Shown here: piece by piece, positions 62,598 through 64,000 of the stretch
Layout of the letters: every line of letters starts with the position of its first letter
Position numbering within the stretch: the first letter of the stretch is position 1
NCBI RefSeq assembly: GCF_001423745.1
Contig: NZ_LMPC01000001.1
Span: 435,923-499,922, forward strand
Reading direction: 5' to 3'
DNA length: 64,000 bases
From: Arthrobacter sp. Leaf337
GTDB lineage: Bacteria > Actinomycetota > Actinomycetes > Actinomycetales > Micrococcaceae
Program-made: the position numbers and the translations under genes
Notes under the pieces: generated by a model
What the model was told of the DNA's origin: nothing
Databases searched by the model: none
Seen by the model: the letters and a program-made list of their open reading frames with translations, nothing else

Positions 62598-63707
62598 TTA
62601 GTTCTGCTCGCTGACTAGCGCGATGTCTGCAGAAGTAGGGGGCGTCCATCTCTCGATGCCGCTGGACCCTGGCGAATCAAGAACAATTGCCACACTGTGC
62701 CTCGCCCGAGTGACAGCAACGTAGAACTTAGCTTGTGTATCGGCTGCCATCTCTTTTCGCGTCCTTACGAAGTCACCAATGCCTGCAGTCGGGAAAATGA
62801 GGACGCGATTAAAGGTTAACCCTTTTACTTCTCCAAAATTCTTGGCCGGTAGGCCACCCGTTGGCGTTTTTGCCCAGTATCGCAGAGCTCTGACAGGGTG
62901 GATGGCCACGTAGGCCTCAACATCGTCGGGGTGCACTATGAAGATCCCATCATGAGCGGTCGTCTTGGTTTGACGTGATTCGGTTGCGCTGAATCCACGT
63001 CCTTCGTAAATAAAATCTCCGTAATCACAGATCATTTGGTTGCAGCGATAGCTGTGAGCGAGGGGCTCGACCTTTGCAAGCCTCTTGGTTGCCAGCTGAG
63101 CAAACCAGTCGCCCACCTTCGATTTGGTCAGCTTCTTATTGGTCCGAGCGTTTGTGGTCGAAAACGTACCCTGGCGAGGATCGCCGACCATCGTCACATC
63201 AGCTCTGCTCGTAAGAAGCCGCTCAATGAATTCGAAGTCGCGAGCTGACATGTCTTGGACTTCATCAATGAAGATGTGGTCAAAGATCGACCCGATTCGT
63301 TCGAAGACCTCACCGTTTGATGCGTCATCAAGCAGAAGCGCAAGCTCTGAAGCAAAGTCCCTGTAAACGGCGCCTTTTGGGTCAACATAGTACTGATAGA
63401 TGTTGCTCTTCTTTGGATATCCTGGCCGTTTATCGAAGTGAAGACCTTGAAGATAGTTAGCTTTGAAGGTTGGATACTGGAACGGCTTTACTCCATGCTT
63501 GAGAAGAAAGCTGAACCATCCAAGCAGGATAATATTGGGCGGAATCGTGCCAGTCTCTTTGATAATTCGTTGTCGGATCTCACCGAGATTATCAATAGTG
63601 TAGGTGGTTATTAGTACGCGACTGGTGATGGGCTGAGCGAGTGCGGCCTTGATGATTTCTGCTGTCTTGCCCGATCCGGCGGCTGCGACGATAACCCTAC
63701 CTGACAT
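62598..63707 (-). CDS. Compact UvrD/Rep-type superfamily 1 helicase (GajB-like)
   Basis: 369 residues from ATG 63707. Motif I VIVAAAGSGKTAEI (residues 5-18), motif II FIDEVQDMSARDFEFIERLL (DEVQD near 148-152), motif III VTMVGDPRQGTFSTTNA, motif IV AHSYRCNQMICDYGDFIYEG, motif V EVKGLTFNRVLIFPTAG, motif VI FYVAVTRARHSVAIVLD. The 2B domain of full-size UvrD is missing. It begins 11 nt inside the end of an OLD-type nuclease gene, so both are co-translated. Base composition is lower in G/C than in the rest of the window, and the gene is likely acquired. Gabija GajB is larger, so it is a relative. Confidence 0.75.
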   Translation of the reverse strand: MSGRVIVAAAGSGKTAEIIKAALAQPITSRVLITTYTIDNLGEIRQRIIKETGTIPPNIILLGWFSFLLKHGVKPFQYPTFKANYLQGLHFDKRPGYPKKSNIYQYYVDPKGAVYRDFASELALLLDDASNGEVFERIGSIFDHIFIDEVQDMSARDFEFIERLLTSRADVTMVGDPRQGTFSTTNARTNKKLTKSKVGDWFAQLATKRLAKVEPLAHSYRCNQMICDYGDFIYEGRGFSATESRQTKTTAHDGIFIVHPDDVEAYVAIHPVRALRYWAKTPTGGLPAKNFGEVKGLTFNRVLIFPTAGIGDFVRTRKEMAADTQAKFYVAVTRARHSVAIVLDSPGSSGIERWTPPTSADIALVSEQN

Positions 63708-64000
63708 GGTCAATGGCGTCGTTGATGAAGCTTGGGAACACAATCTTTTCAGGTGTCAGAAGCAGTGCCAGGGCTGAGTCCGTCTTCGCTTTAGTCATAT
63801 GTTCTACCATGGCATTGTCATCGGTAAATGCGGTTTCGAAGATGCTGTTCAGTGTGGTCAACCCGGCCGAGGCAAAGAGCTGTGGCTCCAGTGTTCGTCC
63901 GCCTTCAACCTCACCAACAAAGCCTCGAATGTTGCCGTCCGTCTTTTCGAAGTCCTCGAAGCGTTTCCGTGCCGTATCTTGATCTGTATCAGAGTCGAGA
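63697..64000 (-). CDS. C-terminal end of an OLD-family ATP-dependent nuclease (GajA-like), 5' end outside window
   Basis: The last 100 codons are visible (stop TAG at 63699-63697). The segment reads LDSDTDQDTARKRFEDFEKT, then GFVGEVEGGRTLEPQLFASA and LTTLNSIFETAF. The Asp cluster followed by GRTLEPQLF is what the C-terminal TOPRIM part of OLD nucleases looks like (D-x-D then TLE near the end). The ATPase half cannot be seen. The assignment rests on this tail and the overlapping UvrD-like gene. Confidence 0.6.
   Translation of the reverse strand, partial: LDSDTDQDTARKRFEDFEKTDGNIRGFVGEVEGGRTLEPQLFASAGLTTLNSIFETAFTDDNAMVEHMTKAKTDSALALLLTPEKIVFPSFINDAIDHVR

Overview
The window looks like chromosome from a high-GC Gram-positive of the Micrococcales, most like Arthrobacter or Pseudarthrobacter. 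This rests on strong G/C at third codon positions, GTG and TTG starts, actinobacterial-type DapC, DapD and DapE, a typA/fdxA/dapC neighbourhood, and many genes whose TANNNT -10 box lies about 6 to 8 nt before the start codon, which predicts leaderless mRNAs. The species is inferred; I could run no search. I see no rRNA, tRNA, CRISPR array or insertion sequence.

Layout: 1-4340 holds a LOG-family gene (cut by the window edge) and a glutamate-type amino-acid ABC transporter (gluABCD). 4363-15763 is housekeeping: divergent dapE/dapD, a lysozyme-fold membrane protein, a TetR regulator, galE, gltA, dapC, fdxA and typA. 16038-16982 is a secreted SGNH hydrolase lipoprotein. 17132-29954 carries two peptide-type (Opp/Dpp) ABC transporters in tandem on the minus strand, the upstream one split by an oppositely oriented PH-domain gene. 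30275-38653 has ychF, rmuC, ispH, xseAB, ppk2 and an alaA-like aminotransferase. 38840-42346 is an osmoprotectant (glycine-betaine type) ABC operon. 42594-56187 is more accessory in character: rsgA with a possible leader ORF, pirin, a GlcNAc-kinase-like gene, a nitronate-monooxygenase-like gene, a LysR/MFS pair, a Cys/Met PLP lyase with a divergent Lrp, an ArsR/MFS cluster with a 14-bp iterated operator, a second Lrp, corA, and a lone C-terminal piece of a ZapE/AFG1 protein. 56184-61996 holds a large PEP-utilising phosphotransferase, a GerW/YtfJ-like protein, a secreted trypsin-like protease and an ABC-F ATPase.

From about 62100 to the right edge the sequence becomes visibly richer in A/T. 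It carries a two-HTH protein, a compact UvrD-type helicase and, overlapping it by 11 bp, the 3' end of what looks like an OLD-family (TOPRIM) ATP-dependent nuclease. The nuclease-helicase pair is the architecture of Gabija (GajA/GajB) and related class 2 OLD defence systems, and is the most likely defence module here.

Recurring themes: (i) many genes share TANNNT then 5-8 nt then ATG/GTG, including mirror-image promoters for dapE and dapD; (ii) all three importer solute-binding-protein genes that precede permease genes are followed by a strong hairpin, suggesting RNA-level control of subunit ratio; (iii) local regulators sit beside their probable targets with visible operator-like repeats.
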